Source: Paraburkholderia sprentiae WSM5005 (GTDB taxonomy: Bacteria; Pseudomonadota; Gammaproteobacteria; Burkholderiales; Burkholderiaceae). From it: a stretch of 64,000 nt of DNA. Below the pieces are notes generated by a model. That model did not search any database. It was not told the origin of the DNA and saw only the letters and a list, made by a program, of their open reading frames with translations. The DNA lies in contig NZ_CP017562.2 in NCBI RefSeq assembly GCF_001865575.2, positions 2,294,001 through 2,358,000 on the forward strand. The letters are read 5' to 3'. This document shows positions 45,978 through 54,227 of this stretch, in pieces. How positions within the stretch are numbered: the stretch's first letter is position 1; every line of letters begins with the position of its first letter. The translations under genes were made by a program, and so were the position numbers.

Positions 45978-47477
45978 GTGCGCAAGATACTCTCTAACGT
46001 CAGGGCACTACACGGCACCGAACAGCGTTATGAGCCGCGACGCGTCGACGTCGTGATCGAAGGCGAACGCATCGCCGCTATCGTGCCGGGCGGCAGCGCG
46101 ACCGACGGCGAATGCATACCGCTCGACGACTGCCTGCTGGTGCCGGGGCTCATTAACGGCCATCAACATTCGCACGAGCATTTTCACAAGGGACGGCTCG
46201 AAAACCTGCCGCTCGAGTTGTGGATGCACTACGTGCGCGCGCCGCGCCCCGTGAAGCTGACGCCGCGCCAGGTCTACTTGCGAACGTTGATTGGGGCGCT
46301 CGAATCGCTGCGCAGCGGCGCAACCACGCTCGTCGATGACGTGAGCCTCGGTCAGGCCATTGACCCCGCCGCCGTCGACGCCATCTTCCAGGCATACGAG
46401 GACGCGGGGATTCGCGCGCTCGTGGGGTTCTCGATGATGGATCGAGCGATCGTCGATAACTTCCCGGAGGTCGACAGCATTTTCCCGCCCGCGCTGCTTG
46501 CGCAACTACGTGCGCAGCCGCGGCCCTCTCCCGATGCGTTCTTCGCGCTGCTGGAACGCGAGTTGGCGCATCGCCATCCCCAGCATGATCGGGTGGGCAT
46601 GCTGATCGCCCCTTCCGCACCGCAGCGCTGCACGCCAGAATTTCTGGCGCGTTGCCGCGCATTCGCCGATACGCATGATCTGCCGGTCATCATCCACGTT
46701 CAGGAAACGCGCTTGCAGGTGGTAACGGCGCAAGCCTTCTACGGCAAGTCCATGGTGATGCGCCTTGCCGAACTGAAATTTCTGCGGCCAGGTACGTCAC
46801 TGATCCACGCGGTCTGGTTGTCGGATGCTGAGATCGCGAGTCTGGCTCAATCGGGTGCGAGCGTTCAGCACAACCCATGGAGCAATCTAATGCTCGGCTC
46901 CGGCATTCAACCAGTGCGAGCGCTGCTCGATGCGGGTGTCAACGTGAGTCTCGGCTCCGACGGCTGCGCGTCGACGGTCACCGCCAATATGCTCAACGTG
47001 CTTGGCAGCGCCGCAGCGGTGTCGAAGATACGCGGCGACGATTATTCGCGCTGGTTGTCCGCGGCTGAAGCGCTGCATGCGGGGACAATTGGCGGCGCGA
47101 CGGCGCTCGGACTAGGCAGCAAGCTCGGTGCAATCAAGCCGGGTTATAGCGCCGACCTGGTCGCTTACCGGGCTGACGCGATCAGCTTCACGCCGTTAAC
47201 CGATCCGGTGCGGCAACTGGTGTATGCCGAGCGCGGCGCCGCTATCGACAGCGTGTTTGTTGCGGGCGAGGCAGTCATGCGCAACGGACGACTCACGTGT
47301 GTCGATGAAGGCGCGCTGCTGAGGGAGATCAACGTCGCTTACCATGCACTGGGCGCGGAGTTCGACCTCGCGGATGAATCCGTCGCGCCGCTGCGCGCGG
47401 AGATGGAGAAGGTCTACGCGCGCGCCCAGCTACTGCAGGCCGACTGGCAACCTCATACGGCGAAGCTGCCCGGTTGA
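45978..47477 (+). CDS. ATZ/TRZ-type amidohydrolase (subtype III), second copy
   Basis: 499 residues from a GTG at 45978. The metal site is in GLINGHQHSHEHF (H62, H64), VIIHVQETRL, SLIHAVWLSD and LGSDGCAS. The extra His/Glu residues after HxH (HSHEHFHKG) differ from the paralogue at 40552 and hint at another substrate. The C-terminal region is 40-50 residues longer than in that paralogue. It closes the rightward operon 39 bases after the last permease. Convergent LysR follows, with no clear terminator between them. Confidence 0.86.
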   Translation: MRKILSNVRALHGTEQRYEPRRVDVVIEGERIAAIVPGGSATDGECIPLDDCLLVPGLINGHQHSHEHFHKGRLENLPLELWMHYVRAPRPVKLTPRQVYLRTLIGALESLRSGATTLVDDVSLGQAIDPAAVDAIFQAYEDAGIRALVGFSMMDRAIVDNFPEVDSIFPPALLAQLRAQPRPSPDAFFALLERELAHRHPQHDRVGMLIAPSAPQRCTPEFLARCRAFADTHDLPVIIHVQETRLQVVTAQAFYGKSMVMRLAELKFLRPGTSLIHAVWLSDAEIASLAQSGASVQHNPWSNLMLGSGIQPVRALLDAGVNVSLGSDGCASTVTANMLNVLGSAAAVSKIRGDDYSRWLSAAEALHAGTIGGATALGLGSKLGAIKPGYSADLVAYRADAISFTPLTDPVRQLVYAERGAAIDSVFVAGEAVMRNGRLTCVDEGALLREINVAYHALGAEFDLADESVAPLRAEMEKVYARAQLLQADWQPHTAKLPG

Positions 47478-47549
47478 CGGTGCGCCTGCGGGCTTGATGG
47501 ATATGGAGCGCGACGAGTGCGCGACGGCGTCGGCATATGAACGCTCGCG

Positions 47550-48455
47550 TCACTCACTGCCATGAAATTGCTGCAGCAGATCGAGAAATAGATCGAGCGC
47601 ACGCGTTCGCGGCCGCGATATCTCGGTGATCGCGCTAATCCTGTTCTCGAAGAGCGGACCTTCGGGCACCTTGACGAGCGCCTGCCGCTTTGCGAATGCG
47701 GCTGCATAGAATTGCGGCAACAAACCGACATAGTGCCCGGACAGCGTCAGCATCGCGACCGCTTCAAGACCCGACGCCGTCGGCCCGCGCCGCATACCGA
47801 GCGTGTTGAGGGCCTCGTGCACGAATGGTTGCGAGCGATAGACGAGCGGCAGCGTCGCCGCATCCCGCAAACGGCGGCGCGCCACGTACAGCTGCTGACG
47901 CTCGATGAACAGCGGCAGATAGTGAAAGCCCGCTTCGCGCCGATACATCCCGCGAATCGCCACCTGCACGCGCCGCTCGCGTATCGCGAGATCGAGTTCG
48001 TTGAAGGTCATCACGCGCAATTCGACGCTCACGTCCGGCGCGTGCTCCTTCAGCGCGGCGAGCGCCTCGGGCAGATGACAGCCCTCGTCGCTGACGATGT
48101 GCTCGACCATGCCGATCGATAGCGTACCGGACAACACGCCGCGTACCGCGTCGATCTCCGGACGAATGCGCTCTAGCGACTTCAGCGCCTCACGCGCGAG
48201 ATCGAGTGCGACCTTGCCAGCATGCGTGAGCACGAAGCCGGACGGCCCTCGCTCGCACAGCCGCGCGCCGAGCGTTTCCTCGACGTCGCGGATATGGCGG
48301 CTGATCGATGCCTTCGACATGTTCAGCTGTTTCTCGGCGGCGGCGAAACCGTTCGCCTGCGCGACCGCGCAGAAGATCCGCAGCGAGCGCAAATCGCGTT
48401 CGCTGAAGTCGGGACGGGTCCCGGCTGCGGCTCGTTGAGTCCGTTGATCGGTCAA
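47550..48455 (-). CDS. LysR family transcriptional regulator
   Basis: 301 residues if translation starts at the TTG at 48455, which has TAAGG eight bases upstream and leaves the LysR box outside the gene. An ATG at 48503 would add 16 residues but has no ribosome site and would place that box inside the gene. The wHTH is ERDLRSLRIFCAVAQANGFAAAEKQLNMSKASISRHIRDVE. The effector domain begins near LSGTLSIGMVEH. It is divergent from the ABC-ureohydrolase operon that it probably controls. Confidence 0.86.
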   Translation of the reverse strand: MTDQRTQRAAAGTRPDFSERDLRSLRIFCAVAQANGFAAAEKQLNMSKASISRHIRDVEETLGARLCERGPSGFVLTHAGKVALDLAREALKSLERIRPEIDAVRGVLSGTLSIGMVEHIVSDEGCHLPEALAALKEHAPDVSVELRVMTFNELDLAIRERRVQVAIRGMYRREAGFHYLPLFIERQQLYVARRRLRDAATLPLVYRSQPFVHEALNTLGMRRGPTASGLEAVAMLTLSGHYVGLLPQFYAAAFAKRQALVKVPEGPLFENRISAITEISRPRTRALDLFLDLLQQFHGSE

Positions 48456-48482
48456 GTTGAGGACCTTAAGAAAAATCGGAGA

Positions 48483-48501
48483 GGTTTCATTTTTCGAAAC
48501 C
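48483..48501. promoter_or_regulatory. LysR-type box
   Basis: GGTTTC at 48483-48488 and GAAACC at 48496-48501 form a perfect dyad with TTTC-N7-GAAA (T-N11-A) at its centre. It lies in the AT-rich gap between the LysR gene and the ABC binding-protein gene at 48633. Confidence 0.6.
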
Positions 48502-48632
48502 ATACCGATAAAAAAATCATTTTTCACCATCCTTATGACGTCGTACATTCGGTCGCCAGGTCCAAAGCGCGAAGTCGCGGCGACCACGCGGTACCCGGCC
48601 GGCACCCACACGTTTATTACGCGGAGAAAGCA

Positions 48633-49484
48633 ATGAAAAACTGGTCCAGACGATCTTTTGTGAGAGCGGCCCTCGCGTCGGGCGCCGCTCTGGCGCTGCC
48701 GCGGATCGCGCTCGCCGAAGGCGGCACGCTCTCCGACATCAAGAAGCGCGGCAAGCTGACGGTCGGCACCGAAGCCGCGTACGAGCCGTTCGAATTTGTC
48801 GAGAACGGGCAGATTGTCGGCTACGGCCACGACGTGCTGGAGCTGATGGCGGCGAAGCTCGGTGTCAAGCTCGAACAGATGAACCTGCCATTTCAAGGCC
48901 TGCTGCCAGGCCTGATGTCGCACAAATTCGACTTCGTCGCGACCAGCGTCGGCATTACGCCGGAGCGCGCCAGGCGTTTCGCGTTCAGCGAGCCGGTCGG
49001 TGTCGTGCGTTCAGTGCTTCTGGTGCGCGCCGACGACGCGTCGATCAAACGCGACCTCGACATCGGCGGCAAGACGATCGGCACCCAGATGGGCTCGTCT
49101 TCGCAGCCGGTTGCCGACGAGTTCGAAAAAGATCTGAAGCAAAAGACCGGTAAGGGCTACGCGGGCACCAAGCTGTTCCAGGCATATCCGGACGTATCGA
49201 ACGCGCTCGCGAACAAGACCATCGACGTCGCGCTGATGCCGTCGAACATCGCCGCAGTGCAGATGAAACGCCAGCCCAACGTGTTCCGTATCGCCGGCAC
49301 GATCGGCCAGCCGAAGCTGCTTGCGTGGGTCGCCAATCCGGGCGACCTCGAGATCCGCAAGTTCATCAACGATTCGCTCGACGAATTCCGCACGAACGGC
49401 AAGCTCGCCGCGTTGCAGACGAAGTGGTTCGGCGCGCCGATGGACACGCCGCGCAGCAACTATCTGCCGACCGGCGCTATCTGA
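48633..49484 (+). CDS. Amino-acid-type ABC substrate-binding protein
   Basis: 283 residues from the ATG at 48633, preceded by GGAGAAAG. The leader has WSRRSFVRAALASG, a twin-arginine-like motif, with cleavage near IALAEG. The SBP_bac_3 fold shows in IKKRGKLTVGTEAAYEPFEFVENG, IVGYGHDVLELMAAKLGV and DFVATSVGITPERARRFAFSEP, ending in KWFGAP. It is first in an operon with two permeases, a ureohydrolase, an ATPase and a RidA protein, so a guanidino or ureido amino acid is a reasonable ligand. Confidence 0.9.
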   Translation: MKNWSRRSFVRAALASGAALALPRIALAEGGTLSDIKKRGKLTVGTEAAYEPFEFVENGQIVGYGHDVLELMAAKLGVKLEQMNLPFQGLLPGLMSHKFDFVATSVGITPERARRFAFSEPVGVVRSVLLVRADDASIKRDLDIGGKTIGTQMGSSSQPVADEFEKDLKQKTGKGYAGTKLFQAYPDVSNALANKTIDVALMPSNIAAVQMKRQPNVFRIAGTIGQPKLLAWVANPGDLEIRKFINDSLDEFRTNGKLAALQTKWFGAPMDTPRSNYLPTGAI

Positions 49485-49491
49485 CGCCACC

Positions 49492-50172
49492 ATGTTCGAC
49501 TGGATCGCTAAAGGCGGCGTGATGATGCCGTTCCTCGACGGCGTCGTCGCCGGCACGGCGCTCACGCTGGCCGCATCGGCCTGCGCGTTCGTGATCGGCC
49601 TTGCGCTCGGCATCGTGCTTCTGTTCGCGCGCATCTCGCCGATTGCGCCGCTGCGCTCGCTGGTCGTGCTGTGGGTTAGCCTGATCCGCGGCACGCCGGC
49701 GCTGATACACATGTTGATCGCGTATTACTTGGTGCCGGCGCTGCTCAATATTTCGATCTCGCCGATCGCCGCCGGCATCGCCGCGCTCGCGTGTAACACC
49801 AGTGCGTACACCGCCGAGATTCTGCGCGCCGCGCTCGGCACAATCTCATGGGGACAGCGGGCCGCCGGCTACGCTATGGGCATGCGCACCGCGCAGGTCT
49901 GGCGTCACGTGCTGCTGCCGCAGATGATCTACCGGTCGATTCCACCGCTCACCAGCGAATTTACGATCCTGCTGAAAGCGTCGTCGCTGATGTCGATCAT
50001 CGCGGTGCCCGAACTCGCTACGGTCGCGCGCAACGCGACGCTACAAACAGATCTGCCGCTGCAGGTGTTTACGATCACCGCCGCCGTCTACTTCGTGATC
50101 CTGTTTTTGATCTCGGCCGCTTCGCGCGTGTGCGAGCGCCGCGTTTCGAGGATGTTGCCCCATGGCCATTGA
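49492..50172 (+). CDS. Amino-acid-type ABC permease
   Basis: 226 residues from the ATG at 49492, five hydrophobic segments. Marks are LVVLWVSLIRGTPALIHMLIAYYLVP, ALACNTSAYTAEILRAAL and the EAA loop QRAAGYAMGMRTAQVWRHVLLPQMI. It overlaps the next permease by 11 bases, and the two should form a heterodimer. Confidence 0.9.
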   Translation: MFDWIAKGGVMMPFLDGVVAGTALTLAASACAFVIGLALGIVLLFARISPIAPLRSLVVLWVSLIRGTPALIHMLIAYYLVPALLNISISPIAAGIAALACNTSAYTAEILRAALGTISWGQRAAGYAMGMRTAQVWRHVLLPQMIYRSIPPLTSEFTILLKASSLMSIIAVPELATVARNATLQTDLPLQVFTITAAVYFVILFLISAASRVCERRVSRMLPHGH

Positions 50173-50824
50173 TTTTTCGATCGTCCGCGAAGCGATTCCT
50201 CCGCTGCTCGAAGGTTTGCGCGTCACCGTGCTCGTCAGCGCGATCGGCATACCGCTCGGCGTCGTGGCGGGTATCGTCGCGGCGTATGCGGCGCAGTCGC
50301 GCACGTGGCTGCGGCCCGTCGCGCTGTCGTACGTTGAGTTGGTGCGCAACATTCCGTATCTGATCCTCGTCTACCTGTCGTTCTTCGGCTTGCCGAAGCT
50401 TGGCGTAGGCGCATCGGCGATGACGGTCGCGATCGGCTGCACGGCGTTCTACACCGGCGGCTACTTTTGCGAGATCCTGCGCGCCGCGCTGCGCAACGTG
50501 CAGCGCGGCCAGACGTATGCGGCCTTCTCGCTCGGCATGACGTTCTGGCAGGCGCAGCGTCATGTGATCGCGCCGCAGATGTTCGGGTTCATTACACCGC
50601 CGACCACGAGCCTCGTGATAATGATGTTCAAGGACTCGGCGATCTTCTCCGTGATGGCCCTGCCGGAGATGACATACCAGAGCAATCTGCTCACCGCAAA
50701 CACGTTTGCGTATGTCGAAGTGCTCGGCACGACGGCATTGATCTACTGGATCTGCAGCGTGCTTCTCGCTGGCGTCGGTCGCCGACTGGAGACCGTAATC
50801 GGACGCCGCACGCGCCACGTTTGA
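50162..50824 (+). CDS. Amino-acid-type ABC permease
   Basis: 220 residues, five hydrophobic segments. Marks are LSYVELVRNIPYLILVYLSFFGLP, IGCTAFYTGGYFCEILRAALR and the EAA loop TYAAFSLGMTFWQAQRHVIAPQMF. It is the second channel subunit of the LysR-controlled importer. Confidence 0.9.
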   Translation: MAIDFSIVREAIPPLLEGLRVTVLVSAIGIPLGVVAGIVAAYAAQSRTWLRPVALSYVELVRNIPYLILVYLSFFGLPKLGVGASAMTVAIGCTAFYTGGYFCEILRAALRNVQRGQTYAAFSLGMTFWQAQRHVIAPQMFGFITPPTTSLVIMMFKDSAIFSVMALPEMTYQSNLLTANTFAYVEVLGTTALIYWICSVLLAGVGRRLETVIGRRTRHV

Positions 50825-50857
50825 CGCGCATCCCGCCTTTCATCTGGAGACACACGC

Positions 50858-51817
50858 ATGAGCCACTACACCGTTGCGCCACGCATCGGCCACCCGACGC
50901 TGCTGTATTCGGAACTCGATCTCGATATCGATAACCTCCAGGCCGATATCGCCGTGCTCGGCATGCCGTACGGCGCGCCGTATGCGCCGTCCGATTACAG
51001 CAACGATCAAACTAACGCGCCGTCGGCGATCCGTCAGGCGACCGATCGGGTCGTGCGCAAGCCCGAGCACTACGACTTCGACATCGACGGCCCGCTTTTG
51101 CAAGGCCGCACCAATATCCGTTTCGTCGATTGCGGCGACGTGATTCCCGACTTGACGAGGCCCGGCGAGCACTACGCGCGCGCCGAAGCGGCCGTGCGCC
51201 GCATCGTCGCTGGCGGCGCGATGCCGATAGTGCTCGGCGGCGATCACGGCGTCACGACGCCGGTGCTGCGCGGCCTCGATGCGAAAGGCCCAATCACGCT
51301 CGTGCATATCGACGCCCACCTCGACTGGCGCGACGAAGTGAACGGCGTGCGCGAAGGCCTGTCGAGTCCGATCCGCCGCGCGTCGGAGATGACCCACGTC
51401 GATCGCATCTTCCAGATCGGCCTGCGTGCACAGGGCAGCGGCCGTGCCGCGGAACTCGTCGCCGCGCGTGCGTACGGCGCGGAACTCGTTACCGCGTACG
51501 AGCTTCACGACATCGGCATGGATGCGGTGCTCGCGCGCATTCCGGACGGCGGCAACTACTACCTGACGATCGACGCCGACGGTCTCGATCCGTCGGTGAT
51601 GCCGGCCGTCGCGGGTCCGGCGCCGGGCGGCGTCACCTTCGTGCAGGCGCGCAAGCTGATCCACGGTCTGGTGAAGAAGGGACGCGTGGTCGGCATGGAC
51701 ATCGTCGAAATCCAGCCGGAGAAAGACGACGCGAATCTGATTTCGTGCGTGACGGCGGGCCGTTTGATTCTCAATCTGATTGGCGCGTCGATCCGCGCGG
51801 GGTACTTTGATAAATGA
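50858..51817 (+). CDS. Agmatinase-family ureohydrolase
   Basis: 319 residues. The binuclear manganese-type site is complete: H130 in LGGDHGVTTP, D152, H154 and D156 in HIDAHLDWRD, and D239 and D241 in TIDADGLDPSVMP. This arginase/agmatinase fold releases urea from guanidino compounds. Specificity residues do not point clearly to agmatine; guanidinobutyrate, guanidinopropionate or guanidine hydrolases are the main alternatives. Its stop overlaps the ATPase ATG, tying it to the importer. Confidence 0.88.
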   Translation: MSHYTVAPRIGHPTLLYSELDLDIDNLQADIAVLGMPYGAPYAPSDYSNDQTNAPSAIRQATDRVVRKPEHYDFDIDGPLLQGRTNIRFVDCGDVIPDLTRPGEHYARAEAAVRRIVAGGAMPIVLGGDHGVTTPVLRGLDAKGPITLVHIDAHLDWRDEVNGVREGLSSPIRRASEMTHVDRIFQIGLRAQGSGRAAELVAARAYGAELVTAYELHDIGMDAVLARIPDGGNYYLTIDADGLDPSVMPAVAGPAPGGVTFVQARKLIHGLVKKGRVVGMDIVEIQPEKDDANLISCVTAGRLILNLIGASIRAGYFDK

Positions 51818-52567
51818 GTCGACAAATGACGACGCCGATCATCGACATTCGCGGCATCGACAAGTGGTACGGCACGCACCACGTGCTCAAGCAATGTTCG
51901 ACGCACGTGAACAAAGGTGAGATCGTCGTGGTGTGCGGGCCCTCGGGCTCAGGTAAATCAACACTGATTAAAACGGTCAATGCGTTGGAGCCGTTTCAAA
52001 AAAGGCGACATTCTTGTCGACGGCACATCGCTCACCGCGAAGTCGACGGATCTGCCGAGGCTACGCAACCGCGTCGGCATGGTGTTCCAGCATTTCGAGC
52101 TGTTCCCTCACCTCGATCTGACGCGCAACCTGACGCTCGCGCAACGCATCGTGCTGGGTCGTGCCGAAGTCAAGGCGCGCACGAAAGCGCGCGAGCTGCT
52201 CGATCGCGTCGGTTTGTCGGCGCATGCGCACAAGTATCCGGGGCAACTGTCGGGCGGCCAGCAGCAGCGCGTCGCAATCACGCGCGCGTTGTCGATGGAT
52301 CCGACGGCGATGCTGTTCGACGAGCCGACGTCGGCGCTCGATCCGGAGATGGTCAACGAAGTGCTCGACGTGATGGTCGAGCTCGCGCGCGAAGGCATGA
52401 CGATGATGGTCGTCACGCACGAGATGGGCTTCGCGCGCCGCGTCGCGCACCGCGTCGTGTTCATGGAGGACGGCGCGATCATCGAAGACAGTCCGACCGA
52501 CGTGTTCTTCCAGGACGCCGCCAGCGCCGCCGCCAAGCGCTTCCTTTCAAAGATTCTTCACCACTGA
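51814..52567 (+). pseudogene. Amino-acid-type ABC ATP-binding protein with a frameshift in an A-run
   Basis: The first 62 residues (Walker A CGPSGSGKS near 41-49) end at ALEPFQ. The frame then breaks at six A residues (51998-52003), where the expected LEPFQKGDILVDG needs five. The remaining frame to 52567 is intact with [30 protein letters not shown] and VVTHEMGFARR. Joined, the protein has about 250 residues, normal for GlnQ-like ATPases. A homopolymer sequencing error, true mutation or slippage at the A-run are all possible. The operon's importer needs this subunit unless another ATPase substitutes. Confidence 0.85.
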
Positions 52568-52585
52568 CAGCACGTTCATAACGAC

Positions 52586-52999
52586 ATGACCACCCATACC
52601 CGCATCCGTAAATTCAACACGCGCGAAACCTATCCAGAACAGAAGCTCGACAACGATTTGTGCCAGGCCGTGATCGCCGGCAAAACGATCTATTTGCGCG
52701 GCCAGATCGGCCAGGATCTCGACACGCGCGAGTCGGTCGGCATCGGCGACGTCACCGCGCAAACCGAGAAGGCGATGGCGAACGTCAAGATGCTGCTCGA
52801 CGAGTGCGGCAGCAAGCTCGAAGACATCTGCAAGGTGACGGTGTACATCATCGATCCGCGTTATCGCGAGGCCGTCTACAACGTAATGGGCCGCTGGCTC
52901 AAAGGCGTGTTCCCGGTGTCGACTGGCATCGTCGTGCAGGCGCTAGCGCGCCCGGAATGGCTCGTCGAAATCGACGTGGTCGCGGTGAAGCCGGAATGA
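52586..52999 (+). CDS. RidA family protein
   Basis: 137 residues of the YjgF/YER057c/UK114 fold: AVIAGKTIYLRGQIGQDLD, QTEKAMANVKMLLDECGSKLEDICKVTVYIID, GVFPVSTGIVVQALARPEWLVEIDVVAV. The Arg of RidA that binds the imine carboxylate aligns with the Arg in ALARPEW, so imine/enamine deaminase activity is plausible. Its stop overlaps the start of the truncated M20 gene. Presence in the operon suggests that the pathway makes a reactive imine. Confidence 0.88.
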   Translation: MTTHTRIRKFNTRETYPEQKLDNDLCQAVIAGKTIYLRGQIGQDLDTRESVGIGDVTAQTEKAMANVKMLLDECGSKLEDICKVTVYIIDPRYREAVYNVMGRWLKGVFPVSTGIVVQALARPEWLVEIDVVAVKPE

Positions 53000-53092
53000 C
53001 GCTGAGCCGCAGTGCCGAACTGCTGAAGGCGTTGATCGCCTTTCCGACGATTTCGCGCACGCCGAATCTTGCGCTGATAGAGCACGTGGCTC
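52996..53092 (+). pseudogene. 5' fragment of an M20 peptidase (ArgE/acetylornithine deacetylase-like), cut by an IS
   Basis: The ATG at 52996 overlaps the RidA stop (ATGA). About 33 residues of a normal M20 start remain (SAELLKALIAFPTISR, then NLALIEHVAR). At 53093 the inverted repeat of an IS6-type element begins. The rest of the gene is not found beyond the IS debris, so a deletion went with the insertion. Confidence 0.75.
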
Positions 53093-53925
53093 GGCTCTGT
53101 CAGGTTGCTGCGGAAGACGCCGGTACAATGAAGTGATGAGGAAAACCAAATCGCTTTATCACGGTTACCGCTTCCCTGCCGTCGTCATCAGCTGCGCGGT
53201 TCGCTGGTATTTCCGGTTCAGCCTGAGCCTGCGCGACATTGAAGAGTTGTTGCTCGAGCGTGGTGTCGTGGTCACGTACGAAACGATCCGTTGCTGGTGC
53301 GACAAATTCGGCGCTGATTCGCCCGTTGCGCCAAAGCGGCGCAGCGCAAGCCGGGCAGCACATGAAATCTGGACGAGATGTTCGTGACGCTGCGCGGCGA
53401 GCCGTACCTGTTGTGGGCGAGCGGTAGACGAGCATGGTGTCGAACTCGACGTGCTGGTGCAAAAGCGGCGCGACAAGGCCGCGGCCAAGCGCTTCTTTCG
53501 GCGGGTGCTGCGATCCAATCCGGTGCCGCGCAAGATCGTTACCGACCAGTTGCGCAGTTATCCGGCGGCGAAGGCCGATATTCCTGAGCTCGCCCAAGTG
53601 AAGCACATCTTCGTCAAATCGGCTGCGCGCGTGAACAACCGCGCCGAGAATAGTCACCAGCCAACCCGCAGGCGCGAACGCCAGATGTGCGGCTTTCGCG
53701 ATGCCCGTCGCACGCAGACGTTTCTCTCATGCTTCGGCCCGATCCGGCAGCACTTCGCGTTGCCCAGACATCGGATGAACGCGGCATGTCACCGCGCCAT
53801 GTTGCAAGAACGGCTCGCTACATGGCATGACTGGACCGCCTCACTCGCAGCCAACCGGGCTATCTGATAAGGATAACTATTCTTGAGGCCGGCACGTAGC
53901 CTGTGCTTCTCAACTTGACAGTGCC
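53093..53925 (+). mobile_element. IS6-family insertion sequence with degenerate transposase
   Basis: The ends are GGCTCTGTCAGGTTG (53093-53107) and, inverted, GGCACTGTCAAGTTG (53911-53925), giving 833 bases, the usual IS6 size. The transposase (from 53136) starts with SLSLRDIEELLLERGVVVTYETIRCW and shows LDEMFVTLRGEPYLLW and VQKRRDKAAAKRFFRRVL, ending near 53867. The frame breaks about 53355 and again near 53418 (one extra G after LLW). No eight-base target duplication flanks it. The element is inactive. Confidence 0.85.
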
Positions 53926-53927
53926 CT

Positions 53928-54095
53928 TTTGTGTTGCCGATGCTCGACTTTCAGACCCAGTTCGTTGTTCGCCGCCGCGTAGCTGCGCAGCTTGTCCGTG
54001 ACGATCACGCGTGGGCAGCCGTAGCGCCTGAGCAGCTTGCGCATTAGCCGTTTGGCCGCCGCCTTGTCGCGGCGGCTCTGCACCAGAAAGCGCTT
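53928..54095 (-). mobile_element. Fragment of a second IS6-family transposase
   Basis: On the minus strand the frame reads VQSRRDKAAAKRLMRKLL, then RYGCPRVIVTDKLRSYAAA and LKVEHRQHK, the central DDE region of an IS6-type transposase different from the element next to it. It is cut precisely at the inverted repeat ending at 53925, so the 833-base IS inserted into, or recombined with, an older copy. Confidence 0.75.
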
Positions 54096-54114
54096 GATTA
54101 GAGTGGATGGTGGA

Positions 54115-54150
54115 ACCCAACATATCCAACAAATCCAACAAAACCAATAA
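54115..54150. repeat. Four 9-base direct repeats
   Basis: Four imperfect copies of ATCCAACAA with an exact 9-base period; CCAAC/T cores start at 54117, 54126, 54135 and 54144. Further CCAAC cores lie at 54175 and 54191 around the promoter. They could be regulator-binding repeats, or slippage DNA at the IS junction. Confidence 0.55.
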
Positions 54151-54157
54151 AACGCGC

Positions 54158-54186
54158 TTGACACCAGTTTTTGTCCAACCTGTAAT
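54158..54186 (+). promoter_or_regulatory. Sigma-70 promoter of the amidase operon
   Basis: TTGACA (54158-54163) and TGTAAT (54181-54186) are 17 bases apart. The predicted start is about 35 bases before the amidase ATG at 54228. Confidence 0.6.
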
Positions 54187-54227
54187 GCATCCAACCAGCC
54201 AATGCGCTGTCCCATTCAGGATTTAGG

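Noticed and set aside
53085..53092. Target-site duplication of the IS6 element
   Set aside because: CGTGGCTC on the left is not repeated on the right (TTTTGTGT), so no duplication is claimed.
54115..54150. CRISPR-like repeats
   Set aside because: Only 9 bases with no spacers; it is a simple tandem repeat.
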